From Microbacter sp. GSS18 (GTDB taxonomy: Bacteria; Actinomycetota; Actinomycetes; Actinomycetales; Microbacteriaceae): a stretch of 64,000 nt of DNA. Location of the stretch: contig CP119753.1 in NCBI GenBank assembly GCA_029319145.1, forward strand, positions 434,001 through 498,000, written 5' to 3'. Under the pieces are notes generated by a model. That model was given only the letters and a program-made list of their open reading frames with translations, was not told the origin of the DNA and made no database searches. The position numbers were made by a program, and so were the translations under genes. Every line of letters starts with the position of its first letter. Position 1 is the stretch's first letter. Shown here in pieces: positions 54,465 through 62,853 of this stretch.

Positions 54465-54494
54465 AGAATACCCCTGGGGGTATACCGACGTCAA
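54465..54494 (-). promoter_or_regulatory. Promoter of the CstR-like operon
   Basis: On the minus strand TTGACG (-35, 54489-54494) and TATTCT (-10, 54465-54470) are 18 bases apart. Operator 2 fills the spacer, so bound repressor would block RNA polymerase. Confidence 0.65.
54468..54483. promoter_or_regulatory. CsoR/CstR-type operator 2
   Basis: ATACCCCTGGGGGTAT, palindromic but for one base, centred 35 bases from operator 1 and lying between the -35 and -10 boxes. Confidence 0.8.
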
Positions 54495-54536
54495 GTCGTC
54501 CCTGGTCCCGGCGCACGACCGGCCGATCGCCTCGCC

Positions 54537-54542
54537 TAGCCT
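54537..54542 (+). promoter_or_regulatory. -10 box of leaderless ABC-F promoter
   Basis: TAGCCT, 7 bases before ATG at 54550. Confidence 0.5.
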
Positions 54543-54549
54543 GGAACCG

Positions 54550-56349
54550 ATGGCACATCTTCTCGGGGCCGAGGCCCTGCACCTGGAGTTCCCGACCCGC
54601 GTCGTCTTCGACGGCGTCTCGCTCGGAATCGACGAGGGCGACCGCATCGGCGTCGTCGGACGCAACGGCGACGGCAAGTCGAGCCTGCTGGCGATGCTGG
54701 CCGGGCGTCTCGCCCCGGACGCGGGCCGCGTGACGGTCCGCGGCGGGGTGCGCGTCGGCGTGCTGGATCAGGCCGACGTCCTCGACGACGCCCACACGGT
54801 CGCCGAGATCGTCGTGGGCGACCGGCCGGAGCACGAGTGGGCGGGCGATCCGCGCACGCGAGACGTCATCGCCGGGCTCCTCGGCGGCATCGCGTGGGAT
54901 GCTCCGGTGCGGGATCTGTCGGGCGGGCAGCGCCGGCGCGTGGCGCTGGCAGGGCTGCTCAGCGGCGACCACGACGTGCTGTTCCTCGACGAGCCGACCA
55001 ACCACCTCGACGTCGAGGCGATCGCGTGGCTCGCGTCGCACCTCAAGCGCCGGTGGGCGGCGAACGCCGGCGGGCTCCTCGTCGTCACGCACGACCGCTG
55101 GTTCCTCGACGAGGTGTGCAACACCACGTGGGAGGTCCACGACCGCATCGTGGAGCCGTTCGAGGGCGGGTACGCGGCGTACATCCTGCAGCGCGTCGAA
55201 CGCGATCGTCAGGCGGCGGCGATCGAGGCGCGGCGTCAGAACCTCGCCCGCAAGGAGCTCGCCTGGCTGCGCCGCGGCGCGCCCGCGCGCACGTCCAAGC
55301 CGAAGTTCCGCATCGACGCCGCGAACGCGCTCATCTCGGACGTCCCCGAGATCCGCGACCGCGTGGCGCTGCAGTCGCTGGCGGTGACGCGGCTGGGCAA
55401 GGACGTCGTGGATCTTCTCGACGCCTCGGTCTCCTACGGCGACCGCGACATCCTGCGCGAGGTCGAATGGCGCATCGCCCCGGGGGAGCGCACCGGACTG
55501 CTGGGCGTCAACGGCGCGGGCAAGTCGACGCTCCTGGGCCTGGTCGCGGGGACGGTCCAGCCCACCGGGGGTCGCGTCAAGCGCGGCAAGACGGTCAAGG
55601 TCGCCTCGCTGACGCAGCGCCTCGACGAGCTCGAGGAGCACCTGGACGATCCCGTGCGCGTCGTCATCGGGGGGCTCCGGACGACCTACACCTTCGGGGC
55701 CGGTTCGAAGGCGCAGGAGCTGACCCCCGGCCAGCTCCTCGAGCGCATGGGCTTCTCGAGCGCCCAGCTGTCCACGCCGGTCAAGGACCTCTCCGGCGGG
55801 CAGAAGCGCCGTCTGCAGCTGCTGCTGATCCTCCTCGAGCAGCCGAACGTGCTGATCCTCGACGAGCCCACCAACGACCTCGACACCGACATGCTCGCCG
55901 CGATCGAGGACCTGCTGGACTCGTGGCCGGGGACGCTCCTGGTGGTCTCGCACGACCGGTACTTCATCGAGAGGGTCACCGACCAGCAGTACGCGATCCT
56001 CGGCGGCCGGCTGCGGCACCTCCCCGGCGGTGTCGACGAGTACCTGCGCCTGCGCGCACGCGAGGAGGACGAGGAGCCTCGGACCCCGGCATCCGCTTCG
56101 AGCTCCGCCGAGCCGGCCCCGGGTCTCAGCGGCGCCGAGCTGCGGGCCGCGCAGAAGGAGCTCGCCGCGCTGGAGCGCCGGCTCGAGAAGCTGCAGGCGC
56201 AGATCGACCGGGCCCGCACGGCGCTGGCCGACCACGACCAGTCCGACTACGTCGGCCTCGGCGCCGAGATGACCCGCATCACCGGGCTCGAAGCAGAGCG
56301 CGACGAGGTGGAGGAGTCGTGGTTCGAGCTCACCGAGCGCATGGGCTGA
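54550..56349 (+). CDS. ABC-F family ATPase (Uup-like)
   Basis: A 599-aa soluble protein with two ATPase domains and no membrane part. Walker A motifs are GRNGDGKSS and GVNGAGKST; signatures are LSGGQRRRVALAGLL and LSGGQKRRLQLLLILL; Walker B motifs are LFLDEPTNHLD and LILDEPTNDLD. The linker (about 205-270) is short. The C-terminal coiled coil (ELRAAQKELAALERRLEKLQAQIDRA, about 530-590) with an acidic hinge is as in Uup, which acts on ribosomes or DNA. Not an obvious antibiotic-resistance member. Confidence 0.92.
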   Translation: MAHLLGAEALHLEFPTRVVFDGVSLGIDEGDRIGVVGRNGDGKSSLLAMLAGRLAPDAGRVTVRGGVRVGVLDQADVLDDAHTVAEIVVGDRPEHEWAGDPRTRDVIAGLLGGIAWDAPVRDLSGGQRRRVALAGLLSGDHDVLFLDEPTNHLDVEAIAWLASHLKRRWAANAGGLLVVTHDRWFLDEVCNTTWEVHDRIVEPFEGGYAAYILQRVERDRQAAAIEARRQNLARKELAWLRRGAPARTSKPKFRIDAANALISDVPEIRDRVALQSLAVTRLGKDVVDLLDASVSYGDRDILREVEWRIAPGERTGLLGVNGAGKSTLLGLVAGTVQPTGGRVKRGKTVKVASLTQRLDELEEHLDDPVRVVIGGLRTTYTFGAGSKAQELTPGQLLERMGFSSAQLSTPVKDLSGGQKRRLQLLLILLEQPNVLILDEPTNDLDTDMLAAIEDLLDSWPGTLLVVSHDRYFIERVTDQQYAILGGRLRHLPGGVDEYLRLRAREEDEEPRTPASASSSAEPAPGLSGAELRAAQKELAALERRLEKLQAQIDRARTALADHDQSDYVGLGAEMTRITGLEAERDEVEESWFELTERMG

Positions 56350-56350
56350 C

Positions 56351-56369
56351 ACCCGCGTCGGATGCGGGT
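56351..56369. terminator. Short hairpin between ABC-F and MarR genes
   Basis: ACCCGC (56351-56356) pairs with GCGGGT (56364-56369), loop of 7, just after the ABC-F stop and before the convergent MarR stop. Confidence 0.4.
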
Positions 56370-56382
56370 CGCCGCGCCCCGC

Positions 56383-56916
56383 TCACGACGCCGGCGGCAC
56401 CGTCGCGGGCGTCTGGGGCATGGCGTCGAAACCCAGGCTGAGCTTGCGCAGCAGGCCGGCGATCCGCTCGCGGTCGGCCCGCGACAGCCCCTCCAGCAGC
56501 ACGGCCTCGGCGTCGACGAGCCGGGTGATGGCGGCATCCACCCGCGTGCGTCCGTCGTCGGTCAGGGTGACCAGGACGCTGCGGCCGTCCGCGGGGTCCG
56601 CTTCGCGACGCACCAGCCGGCGCCCGACGAGCCGGTCGATCCGATTGGTCATCGTGCCGGACGAGACGAGCGTCTGCGTCAGCAGCTGCTTCGGACTGAG
56701 CTGGAACGGCTCGCCGGCGCGGCGCAGGGCCGACAGCACGTCCCACTCCCACGGCTCGAGCTCGCTGCGGCGGAACGCGTCGCGGCGAGCGCGGTCGAGA
56801 TGGCGCGAGAGCCGGTCGACCCTCGACAGCACTTCGAGGGGCGAGAAGTCCAGATCGGGTCGCTGCGCGACCCACGCCTGCACGATCCGGTCGACTTCGT
56901 CCGACTGCTGCTCCAC
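56383..56916 (-). CDS. MarR-family transcriptional regulator
   Basis: A regulator of about 177 aa. The winged helix covers WEWDVLSALRRAGEPFQLSPKQLLTQTLVSSGTMTNRIDRLVGRRLVRREADPADGRSVLVTLT, with the DPADGR wing typical of MarR. Start: an ATG at 56925 overlaps a GATAAT box, and the GTG at 56916 lies 7 bases after the box, which matches the leaderless pattern elsewhere, so I chose it. The ligand and targets are unknown; a neighbouring efflux gene is not present. Confidence 0.85.
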   Translation of the reverse strand: MEQQSDEVDRIVQAWVAQRPDLDFSPLEVLSRVDRLSRHLDRARRDAFRRSELEPWEWDVLSALRRAGEPFQLSPKQLLTQTLVSSGTMTNRIDRLVGRRLVRREADPADGRSVLVTLTDDGRTRVDAAITRLVDAEAVLLEGLSRADRERIAGLLRKLSLGFDAMPQTPATVPPAS

Positions 56917-56923
56917 ACCGTCC

Positions 56924-56929
56924 ATTATC
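56924..56929 (-). promoter_or_regulatory. -10 box of MarR gene promoter
   Basis: GATAAT on the minus strand, 7 bases before GTG at 56916; it overlaps an alternative ATG. Confidence 0.45.
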
Positions 56930-57021
56930 GGGCGCGGGTGGGCGGATGCTGGGAGCACCGGCCCATGACGGGCGTCCGGGCCTGGCAGACTTGATCCGCG
57001 GCGCCCCGTCCGGCGCCGCGG

Positions 57022-57093
57022 TCCGCCGTGGTGTAACGGCAGCACGACAGCCTTTGGAGCTGTGAGGTCCAGGTTCGAATCCTGGCGGCGGAG
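57022..57093 (+). tRNA. tRNA-Gln (TTG anticodon)
   Basis: A 72-base cloverleaf. Acceptor stem TCCGCCG/CGGCGGA, anticodon stem ACAGC/GCTGT around loop CTTTGGA (anticodon TTG, reads CAA and probably CAG), T arm CCAGG-TTCGAAT-CCTGG, discriminator G. The CCA end is not encoded. The 3' end is followed after one base by the glmU ATG. Confidence 0.93.
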
Positions 57094-57094
57094 C

Positions 57095-58564
57095 ATGAGC
57101 GACACCACCGACACCGGCCTCGCCGTCATCGTCCTCGCCGCAGGCGCCGGCACGCGGATGAAGTCCTCGCTGCCGAAGGTGCTCCACCGCATCGGCGGTC
57201 GCGAGCTCGTCGGCCACGTGCTCGGCACGGCGGACGCGCTGGCGCCCGCGCGCGTCGTCGCCGTCGTCCGGCATGAGCGCGATCGGGTGGCCGCCGCCAT
57301 CGCCGCCGCGGCGCCCGGCGCGGTCGTGGTTGACCAGGACGACATCCCCGGGACCGGCCGCGCGGTCGAGGTCGCCCTCGAGGCGATCGGCGACTTCAGC
57401 GGCGACATCCTGGTCCTCAGCGGCGATGTGCCGCTGCTGGAGGCCGACACGCTCTCGGCGCTGGTGGCGCAGCACCGCGCAGCGGACGCCGCGGCGACGC
57501 TGCTGAGCGCGGTCCTCGACGACGCGACGGGCTACGGGCGTGTCGTGCGGGACGCCGGCGGTGCCGTCGCGCGCATCGTGGAGCAGAAGGACGCCACCGC
57601 CGACGAGGCCGCGATCGGCGAGATCAACGCGGGTGTGTACGTCTTCCGCGCCCCGGAGCTGCGCGAGCAGCTCGTCCGGGTCGGCACCGACAACGCCCAG
57701 GGCGAGAAGTACCTCACCGACGTCATCGGGCTGCTGCGGACCGCCGGCCGGGCGGTGGCGGCGGAGCGCGCCCCCGACGCCGCCGCGGCGCTGGGCGTGA
57801 ACGACCGCGTCCAGCTGTCGGAGGCGGGGCGGATCCTCAACGCGCGCACGGTGCGGGCCTGGCAGCTGGCGGGGGCGACGATCGTCGATCCCGCCACGAC
57901 GTGGATCGACGTCGACGCCACCCTCGCGCCCGATGTCACCGTGCTGCCGAACACCCACGTCCTCGGCGCCACGGCCGTCGCGACCGGCGCCGTGATCGGC
58001 CCCGACACGACCCTGGTCGACTGCGAGGTCGGCGAGGGCGCCACGGTCAAGCGCACCGACGCCACGCTCGCCGTCATCGGCGCGGGCGCCACGGTCGGTC
58101 CGTGGTCGTACCTGCGCGCGGGAACCCGGCTGGGCGCGGACGGCAAGATCGGCACGTTCGTGGAGACGAAGAACTCCACGATCGGCGCGGGCAGCAAGGT
58201 CCCCCACCTGTCGTACGTCGGCGACACCGACATCGGCCGCGGCGTGAACCTCGGCGCCGGCGCCATCACCGCCAACTACGACGATCTGACCAAGCACCGC
58301 ACCGAGATCGGCGACGAGGTGCATTCCGGATCCCACAACGTCTTCGTCGCTCCCGTTAGGATCGGAGACGGCGCGAAGACCGGGGCGGGGGCGGTCATCC
58401 GCAAGGATGTCCCCGCCGGTGCCCTGGCACTGACCGTGGCCCCCCAGCGCAACGTCGAGGGATGGGTCGAGAAGAACAGACCGGGCACTCCGGCGGCGCA
58501 GGCGGCCGCTGCGGCCCGGTCCGCACAGAAGGCGGACGATGGCGCGCAAGAACAAGAAGGTTGA
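57095..58564 (+). CDS. glmU: Bifunctional UDP-GlcNAc pyrophosphorylase / GlcN-1-P acetyltransferase
   Basis: A 489-aa enzyme making UDP-GlcNAc for the cell wall. The N-terminal uridyltransferase domain has LAVIVLAAGAGTRMKSSLPKVLH; the C-terminal left-handed beta-helix (about 255-460) has repeating hexapeptides and catalytic residues in NLGAGAITANYDDLTKHRT. A tail of about 30 residues follows. ATG at 57095 is 2 bases after the tRNA-Gln 3' end; the conserved nucleotide loop begins at about residue 8, so no later start works. Processing of the tRNA would leave an mRNA with almost no leader. Its end overlaps prs by 26 bases. Confidence 0.94.
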   Translation: MSDTTDTGLAVIVLAAGAGTRMKSSLPKVLHRIGGRELVGHVLGTADALAPARVVAVVRHERDRVAAAIAAAAPGAVVVDQDDIPGTGRAVEVALEAIGDFSGDILVLSGDVPLLEADTLSALVAQHRAADAAATLLSAVLDDATGYGRVVRDAGGAVARIVEQKDATADEAAIGEINAGVYVFRAPELREQLVRVGTDNAQGEKYLTDVIGLLRTAGRAVAAERAPDAAAALGVNDRVQLSEAGRILNARTVRAWQLAGATIVDPATTWIDVDATLAPDVTVLPNTHVLGATAVATGAVIGPDTTLVDCEVGEGATVKRTDATLAVIGAGATVGPWSYLRAGTRLGADGKIGTFVETKNSTIGAGSKVPHLSYVGDTDIGRGVNLGAGAITANYDDLTKHRTEIGDEVHSGSHNVFVAPVRIGDGAKTGAGAVIRKDVPAGALALTVAPQRNVEGWVEKNRPGTPAAQAAAAARSAQKADDGAQEQEG

Positions 58565-59573
58565 TCTCGACCAGGCGAACGACATCGCCCCCGGGCTCGT
58601 CGCGAAGACCAAGAAGCGACTCGTCGTCGCTGCCGGTCGCTCGCACCCGGGGCTGGCGGCCGAGGTCGCCGCGGAGCTCGGCACGCAGCTCGTGCCGACC
58701 GAGTACCGCACCTTCGCCTCCGGCGAGATCCTGACGCGCTTCCAGGTGTCCATCCGCGGCTGCGACATGTTCCTGGTCCAGACGTTCGGCCCGCCGGTGA
58801 ACGAGTGGATCATGGAGCTGCTGATCATGCTCGACGCCGCCAAGCGCGCGTCGGCCAAGCGCATCACGGTCGTGGCCCCGTACTTCCCGTACTCGCGTCA
58901 GGACAAGAAGGGCCGCGGCCGCGAGCCGATCAGCGCGCGCCTGGTCGCCGACCTGCTGAAGACGGCGGGCGCAGACCGCGTCATGAGCGTCGACCTCCAC
59001 GCGGCGCAGATCCAGGGCTTCTTCGACGGCCCCGTCGACCACCTGTTCGCGAAGCCCGTGCTGCTGGAGTACTTCGAGCGCACGCTGTCGGACGCCGACC
59101 GCGAGAAGCTGACGGTCGTCTCGCCCGACACCGGCCGCGTGCGGGTCGCCGACACGTGGTCGGACAGCCTCGGGGCACCGCTGGCGATCATCCACAAGCG
59201 GCGGGACCCGAACGTCGCCAACCAGGTCACCGTCAACGAGATCGTCGGCGAGGTCGAGGGCCGCGTGTGCCTGCTCGTGGACGACATGATCGACACCGGC
59301 GGCACCATCGTCAAGGCCGCCGAAGCGCTCAAGGCCAACGGCGCGCAGAAGGTCATCGTGGCCGCCACGCACGCCGTCTTCAGCGCACCGGCCACCGACC
59401 GCCTGCAGAGCGAGGCGATCGACGACGTCGTCGTCACCGACTCGGTCCCGCTGCCCGACGAGAAGCGGTTCCCGTCGCTGACGGTGCTGCCGATCGCGCC
59501 GCTGCTGGCCCGGGCCATCCACGAGGTGTTCCAGGACGGATCGGTCACGAGCATGTTCGACGGCGCCGCCTAG
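58539..59573 (+). CDS. prs: Ribose-phosphate pyrophosphokinase
   Basis: A 344-aa PRPP synthase. VVAPYFPYSRQDKKGRGREPISARL (ATP site), VDLHAAQIQGFF and the PRPP loop CLLVDDMIDTGGTIVKAA are present. It carries about 25 residues before the usual start (ARKNKKVDLDQANDIAPGL), as in other actinobacterial Prs proteins. The ATG at 58539 lies inside the 3' end of glmU, so translation is probably coupled. Confidence 0.95.
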   Translation: MARKNKKVDLDQANDIAPGLVAKTKKRLVVAAGRSHPGLAAEVAAELGTQLVPTEYRTFASGEILTRFQVSIRGCDMFLVQTFGPPVNEWIMELLIMLDAAKRASAKRITVVAPYFPYSRQDKKGRGREPISARLVADLLKTAGADRVMSVDLHAAQIQGFFDGPVDHLFAKPVLLEYFERTLSDADREKLTVVSPDTGRVRVADTWSDSLGAPLAIIHKRRDPNVANQVTVNEIVGEVEGRVCLLVDDMIDTGGTIVKAAEALKANGAQKVIVAATHAVFSAPATDRLQSEAIDDVVVTDSVPLPDEKRFPSLTVLPIAPLLARAIHEVFQDGSVTSMFDGAA

Positions 59574-59595
59574 CGCCGCCGACCGAGGGAGCGGG

Positions 59596-62292
59596 ATGCC
59601 CGAGCAGATCACCGAAGCCGAACTGACCGTCGCACGACCCCACGCCACCCCCGCCGTCGACGTCGCCGGCGCACTCGACACCGATCTCGCAGGCCTGACC
59701 ACCGCCGAGGCCGGGCGCCGCATCGCGATCGCCGGTCCCAACCAGCTTCCCGAGGCGCCGCGCAGGCCCGCCGTGCTGCGGTTCCTCGCCCACTTCAACG
59801 ACACGCTCATCTACATCCTGCTCGCCGCCGCGGCGATCAAGGCGCTGATGGCGGACTGGCTGGACTTCTGGGTCATCATCGGGGTGACGGTCATCAACGC
59901 GCTCGTGGGCTTCCTGCAGGAGGGGCGAGCGGAGCGCGCGCTCGCCGGCATCCGTGACATGCTCTCGCCCGACGCGTCCGTGCGACGCGACGGCGCGTGG
60001 CGGTCGGTCCCGGCCGACGAGCTCGTGCCGGGCGACGTCGTCCGACTGGCCCCCGGCGACAAGGTCCCCGCGGATGTGCGCCTGTTCGAAGCGCACCGGC
60101 TGCGCATCGACGAGGCGGCGCTGACGGGGGAGTCGGTGCCGTCCGCCAAGGACGTCGAGGCGGTCGAGGTCGACGCGGGCGTCGGCGATCGCCGCTCGAT
60201 GGCCTTCTCCGGGACGATCGTCGCGTCGGGCCAGGCGCGCGGCATCGTCACCGCCACGGGGGCGTTCACCGAGATCGGGCGCATCCAGTCGCTCGTCTCG
60301 GGAGCGGGGTCGCTCGCGACGCCGCTCACGCGCCAGCTGGACGCGTTCGCCAAGGTGCTCACGCTCGTGATCCTCGGCATGGCCGTGCTCATGATGGCGG
60401 TCGGCCGGTTCATCCATGCGATGCCGTTCGACGACCTCGTTTCCGCGGCGATCGGCTTCGCCGTCGCGGCCATCCCCGAGGGGCTGCCGGCGCTGGTCAC
60501 GATCACCCTCGCGATCGGCGTGCAGCAGATGGCGCGCCGCAAGGCCATCACCCGCAAGCTGACGGCCGTCGAGACCCTGGGCGCGGTGACGACGGTGTGC
60601 TCGGACAAGACCGGCACGCTGACGAAGAACGAGATGACCGTCCGCCGCATCGTCACCCCGCTCGGCGGCTACGAGGTCACCGGCCTCGGCTACGCGCCGT
60701 CCGGTGCGATCACCGGCACGGACGGCGCCGTCCCCGGGCCGGACGTCGCCGCGGTGCTCGCGGTCGGGACGCTCTGCAACGACGCGCACATCGTGCTCGA
60801 GGGCGAGCACCACCGTCTCGTCGGCGAGCCGACGGAGGGCGCCCTCAAGGTCGTCGCCGCCAAGGGCGGCGTCTCGTCGGACGGGAGCCGCCGCGTCGCG
60901 GTGCTGCCGTTCGACTCCGAGCACAAGTTCATGGCGACCCTCAATGCGAGCGCCGACGGCGCGCGCGCCGTGCTCGTCAAGGGCGCCCCCGACCGCCTGC
61001 TCGCGCGCAGCACGTCGCAGCGCGGCGACGACGGCCCCGAGGCGGTCGACCCGGACCGGTGGATGCGGATCGTCGACGAGCTCTCCGGCGAGGGTCTGCG
61101 CGTGCTCGCCGCCGCCCGCCGCCAGGTCGGGCCCGGGACCGCCGCCGTGGACATGGACGACGTCGACGACCTGGAGTTCCTCGGCGTCTGGGGCATCGTG
61201 GACCCGCCCAGGCCCGAGGCGATCACGGCGATCGACGACTGCCATACCGCGGGCGTCCGGGTGAAGATGATCACGGGCGACCACGCGGGCACCGCGGTGG
61301 CGATCGCGCGGGAGATGGGCATCGTCGCCGACGACGAGCCGCGCGTCCTCACCGGGTCGGAGCTCGAGGCGCTCAGCCAGGACCAGCTGCAGGCGCTCGT
61401 GCGCGACGTCGACGTCTACGCGCGCACGAGCCCCGAGCACAAGATCCGCATCGTCCGCGCGCTGCAGTCGCACGACGAGGTCGTGGCGATGACCGGTGAC
61501 GGCGTCAACGACGCCCCGGCGCTCACGCGCGCGGACGTGGGTGTCGCGATGGGCATCAAGGGCACGGAGGCGACGAAGGAGGCCGCCGAGATCGTCCTCG
61601 CCGACGACAACTTCGCCACCATCCGCTCGGCCATCCGCGAGGGCCGGCGCATCTACGACAATCTGCGCAAGTCGATCGTCTTCATCCTCCCGACCAACGG
61701 CGCGCAGTCCCTCGTGATCCTCTTCGCGGTCGTGTTCGGGCTCGCGCTGCCGCTGACGCCGGTCCAGGTGCTGTGGATCAACATGGTCGTGGCGATCACG
61801 CTGACCCTCGCGCTGGCGTATGAGCCCGTCGAACGCGGCATCATGCGCCGACCGCCGCGCGCGCCGAGGCGTTCGATCATCTCGGGCGGCGAGCTGGGAT
61901 TCGTGCTGCTGGTGTCCGTCGTCATCGGCGGGGCGAGCCTCGGGGTCTTCTACGGCGCCCTGGCGTACGGGGCCACGCTTGACTACGCGCGCACCGAGGC
62001 CATCACGATGCTCGCCCTCGGGCAGCTCGCGTTCCTGTTCAACAGCCGCTTCCTCGATCGGTCGAGCCTCACGCGCGACGTGCTCACCGGCAATCCCGTG
62101 GTGTGGTGGTCCGCGCTCGCCCTGATCGTGCTGCAGCTGGGCTACACCTACCTGCCGTTCATGAACGACCTGTTCGGGTCGCGGCCTCTGGCCCCGGCCT
62201 CGTGGCTGGCTCCCGTCGTGCTGTCGGTCGGCGTGTTCCTCGTGATCGAGGGCATGAAGTGGGTTCGGCGCCGGTTCGCGGCGGATTCATAG
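59596..62292 (+). CDS. P-type cation-transporting ATPase (Ca2+ type)
   Basis: An 898-aa P2-type ATPase pumping a cation, probably Ca2+, out of the cell. The N-terminal cation-ATPase domain is at about residues 20-80; the actuator loop has LTGESVPSAKDV (TGES); AAIPEGLPALVTITLAIGVQQMARRK is the membrane-4 cation site (PEGLP); the phosphorylated aspartate is Asp337 in CSDKTGTLTKNEM; KGAPDRLL and MITGDHAGTA bind ATP; MTGDGVNDAPAL is the hinge. Ten membrane helices. ATG at 59596 has GAGGGAG upstream; it may share the glmU-prs transcript (22-base gap). Confidence 0.92.
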   Translation: MPEQITEAELTVARPHATPAVDVAGALDTDLAGLTTAEAGRRIAIAGPNQLPEAPRRPAVLRFLAHFNDTLIYILLAAAAIKALMADWLDFWVIIGVTVINALVGFLQEGRAERALAGIRDMLSPDASVRRDGAWRSVPADELVPGDVVRLAPGDKVPADVRLFEAHRLRIDEAALTGESVPSAKDVEAVEVDAGVGDRRSMAFSGTIVASGQARGIVTATGAFTEIGRIQSLVSGAGSLATPLTRQLDAFAKVLTLVILGMAVLMMAVGRFIHAMPFDDLVSAAIGFAVAAIPEGLPALVTITLAIGVQQMARRKAITRKLTAVETLGAVTTVCSDKTGTLTKNEMTVRRIVTPLGGYEVTGLGYAPSGAITGTDGAVPGPDVAAVLAVGTLCNDAHIVLEGEHHRLVGEPTEGALKVVAAKGGVSSDGSRRVAVLPFDSEHKFMATLNASADGARAVLVKGAPDRLLARSTSQRGDDGPEAVDPDRWMRIVDELSGEGLRVLAAARRQVGPGTAAVDMDDVDDLEFLGVWGIVDPPRPEAITAIDDCHTAGVRVKMITGDHAGTAVAIAREMGIVADDEPRVLTGSELEALSQDQLQALVRDVDVYARTSPEHKIRIVRALQSHDEVVAMTGDGVNDAPALTRADVGVAMGIKGTEATKEAAEIVLADDNFATIRSAIREGRRIYDNLRKSIVFILPTNGAQSLVILFAVVFGLALPLTPVQVLWINMVVAITLTLALAYEPVERGIMRRPPRAPRRSIISGGELGFVLLVSVVIGGASLGVFYGALAYGATLDYARTEAITMLALGQLAFLFNSRFLDRSSLTRDVLTGNPVVWWSALALIVLQLGYTYLPFMNDLFGSRPLAPASWLAPVVLSVGVFLVIEGMKWVRRRFAADS

Positions 62293-62325
62293 GCCCGGGC
62301 GCGCGTGGACTGCCCGCGTCCCCGC

Positions 62326-62331
62326 TAGCGT
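62326..62331 (+). promoter_or_regulatory. -10 box before the flavin-module lipoprotein
   Basis: TAGCGT, about 36 bases before ATG at 62368; the leader includes GAGGAG. Confidence 0.4.
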
Positions 62332-62367
62332 TGGGGGTCAGAGCCCGCGACCCAGCCGAGGAGCACG

Positions 62368-62850
62368 ATGTCCCCGCTCACCCTGTCTCCGCGACCCGTC
62401 CGCCTGGGCGCCGCGATCGCCGGCGCGGCCGGCGTCCTCCTGCTCGCCGGCTGCGGCGCCGGCACCGAGACGGCCGCCGAGCCCGACGCCGGCACGTCGG
62501 GCGGCACGACCTCGGACGGCGCGACGACCGATGCCGCCGACGCCGGCAGCGGCGCGTACGCCGACGGCACGTACACCGCCGAGGGGACGTACCTGACCCC
62601 CGAGACGGTGGAGTCGGTGTCGGTCACGGTCACCCTCGAGGCGGACGTGATCACGGCCGTCGAGGTCAGCGGTGACCCGCAGACCGCCGAGACGGAGCGC
62701 TATCAGGGCGAGTTCATCGGCGGGATCTCCGCCGAGGTCGTCGGCCAGGACATCGATGAGATCTCGGTGTCGCGCGTGGCCGGCTCGTCGCTGACCAGCC
62801 AGGGGTTCAACGAGGCCATCGACGCGATCAAGGCCGAAGCGGCGAGCTGA
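62368..62850 (+). CDS. FMN-binding-domain lipoprotein
   Basis: A 160-aa exported lipoprotein. Signal peptide, lipobox LLAGC with Cys29, then a Gly/Thr/Ser/Ala-rich linker (about 30-62), and an FMN_bind domain (about 63-158). The motif VAGSSLTSQGFNEAI matches the family flavin site (V-S-G-A-T-x-T-S-x-G), so Ser141 is the likely covalent FMN acceptor, with two substitutions in the core motif. The adjacent ApbE should attach FMN. It should work as an extracytoplasmic electron carrier. Confidence 0.88.
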   Translation: MSPLTLSPRPVRLGAAIAGAAGVLLLAGCGAGTETAAEPDAGTSGGTTSDGATTDAADAGSGAYADGTYTAEGTYLTPETVESVSVTVTLEADVITAVEVSGDPQTAETERYQGEFIGGISAEVVGQDIDEISVSRVAGSSLTSQGFNEAIDAIKAEAAS

Positions 62851-62853
62851 GCC

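Noticed and set aside
57062..57094. Earlier in-frame ATG for glmU giving 11 extra residues
   Set aside because: It lies inside the tRNA-Gln gene (T arm region), so it cannot be the start of the mature mRNA.
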